A stretch of 24,443 nucleotides of DNA from Spirochaetales bacterium (GTDB taxonomy: Bacteria; Spirochaetota; Spirochaetia; Sphaerochaetales; Sphaerochaetaceae), in contig JAQYFM010000202.1 of NCBI GenBank assembly GCA_028723145.1, positions 1 to 24,443 on the forward strand, given 5' to 3'. Of this stretch, positions 23,661-24,443 are shown in pieces (within the stretch, counting starts at the first letter, position 1; the number at the start of each line of letters is the position of its first letter). A program made the translations under genes and the position numbers. The notes beneath the pieces are model-generated. The model ran no database searches and was not told where the DNA came from. It saw only the letters and a list, made by a program, of their open reading frames with translations.

Positions 23661-24443
23661 ATGGCACACTTTGGTATTTGGGGTCTTATACCCCCTGTTT
23701 TAACAATTACACTTGCCTTCATCACAAAAGATGTAATTGTATCATTATTTTTAGGTATTATTTCTGGTGCATTAATTGTAGCTGGTGGTAATCCATTTGT
23801 AGCAATTTTAAACCTTACAGACTTAATGGCTGATGTGCTATCTGATGGCTGGAATATTAGAATTTTCTTATTCTGTGCTCTTCTTGGTGGTCTTGTTGGT
23901 ATGTTAAGTAGAACTGGTAGTGCACATGCTTTTGGCCTTTGGGCACGTAAAAAAATCCATAATCCTAAAACAAGTTTATTGTTAGCTTGGGTTTGTGGAA
24001 TAATAATCTTTATTGATGACTACTTTAACTCACTTGCAGTAGGTACTGTTATGAGACCTATTGCTGATAAGAATAAGGTATCAAGAGCAAAGCTGGCATG
24101 GGTATTAGACTCAACAGCAGCGCCTGTATGTATATTAGTTCCAATTTCTTCTTGGGTTATCACAGTAATGTCTATTGTAAAGGGTAGTGAAGGCTTTGAT
24201 ACCTTTGGTATGAGTGAATTTGCATTCTTCCTAAAGGCTGTACCATACAATATCTATGCTATCTTAACATTGATAATGGTTGTTACAATTATCATTACTG
24301 GTCGTGATTACGGTCCAATGAAGAAGAGCCAAATGCTTGCTGACCAGGGAAAGCTTTTTAATGATGTATATGGCGATGCTCCGGGTGAAGTAGAAATTGT
24401 AACTAGTGGTAGAGCAGGAAAAGCAAAGATGATTGATATGCTT
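23661..24443 (+). CDS. NhaC-family Na+/H+ antiporter, 3' truncated by the window
   Basis: An open frame of 261 codons runs from ATG 23661 to the window edge without a stop. It encodes a polytopic membrane protein beginning MAHFGIWGLIPPVLTITLAF. The segments FIDDYFNSLAVGTVMRPI, KVSRAKLAWVLDSTAAPVCI and PISSWVITVMSIV are characteristic of the NhaC superfamily of cation/proton antiporters, with the paired aspartates of IDDYFNS and the Asp of LDSTAAP placed as in the family. At least six hydrophobic segments are seen before a hydrophilic loop (GDAPGEVEIVTSGRAG). Other NhaC-like exchangers (malate/lactate, amino acids) exist, so the substrate is uncertain. AAGGA lies about 12 bases before the ATG, rather far. 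It is separated from purC by a terminator, so it is a new transcription unit. Confidence 0.88.
   Translation, partial: MAHFGIWGLIPPVLTITLAFITKDVIVSLFLGIISGALIVAGGNPFVAILNLTDLMADVLSDGWNIRIFLFCALLGGLVGMLSRTGSAHAFGLWARKKIHNPKTSLLLAWVCGIIIFIDDYFNSLAVGTVMRPIADKNKVSRAKLAWVLDSTAAPVCILVPISSWVITVMSIVKGSEGFDTFGMSEFAFFLKAVPYNIYAILTLIMVVTIIITGRDYGPMKKSQMLADQGKLFNDVYGDAPGEVEIVTSGRAGKAKMIDML

Noticed and set aside
24020..24250. 76-codon minus-strand frame
   Set aside because: It is antisense to the well-supported NhaC-family gene, which stays open to the window edge.
1..24443. CRISPR array, insertion sequence, phage or defence island
   Set aside because: No regularly spaced direct repeats, transposase, integrase or defence-like genes are seen; gene content is housekeeping and base composition looks even.

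Overview
The window is AT-rich with standard-code genes and looks like a chromosomal segment of a low-GC spirochaete, perhaps of the Sphaerochaeta/Treponema group. The best evidence is pheS-pheT, which is the archaeal/eukaryotic-type phenylalanyl-tRNA synthetase: a PheS with an N-terminal winged-helix region and a short (563 aa) PheT without the N-terminal tRNA-binding domain. That form is established knowledge for spirochaetes and is not usual in other bacteria. The genus is inference. No mobile element, CRISPR array, phage gene or defence system is visible.

Layout. 1-530 holds no gene I can support. 568-1155 (-) is an unrecognised 195-aa protein with a clear terminator. 1245-3570 (+) is a translationally coupled trio: a TRIC/UPF0126-like membrane protein, an AlaX-type alanyl-tRNA editing protein and a DedA/VTT-like membrane protein. 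A GC-rich hairpin separates it from the convergent minus-strand purine block 7443-3600: hpt, a second phosphoribosyltransferase, a terminator hairpin, purA, purB. Running the other way, 7616-9547 (+) is a fused alpha-beta E1 of a 2-oxoacid dehydrogenase complex with no E2 or E3 nearby. Then come pheS-pheT, an unrecognised 259-aa protein, and tRNA-Gly(CCC) with its own terminator. 13771-14155 is a long leader containing an inverted repeat and a guanine-class purine riboswitch. It precedes the compact de novo purine operon purE-purL-purF-purM-purN-purD-purC (14156-23471), which ends at a hairpin terminator. The window closes inside an NhaC-family antiporter gene that runs off the right edge.

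How the genes work together. The plus-strand operon covers PRPP to SAICAR: PurF, PurD, PurN, a large single-chain PurL, PurM, PurE and PurC. PurB on the minus strand acts on SAICAR and again, after PurA, on adenylosuccinate. Hpt and the second phosphoribosyltransferase recycle bases. Missing from the window are PurH (the last two steps to IMP) and PurK, which the class I type of PurE seen here normally needs. The riboswitch has C at the base-specifying position, so it should sense guanine or hypoxanthine and turn the de novo operon down when bases are plentiful. The leader contains four alternating copies of a 5-nt segment and its complement (TTGTA/TACAA) that allow two mutually exclusive folds. 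This is the most interesting regulatory structure in the window; most of the rest is ordinary housekeeping DNA.
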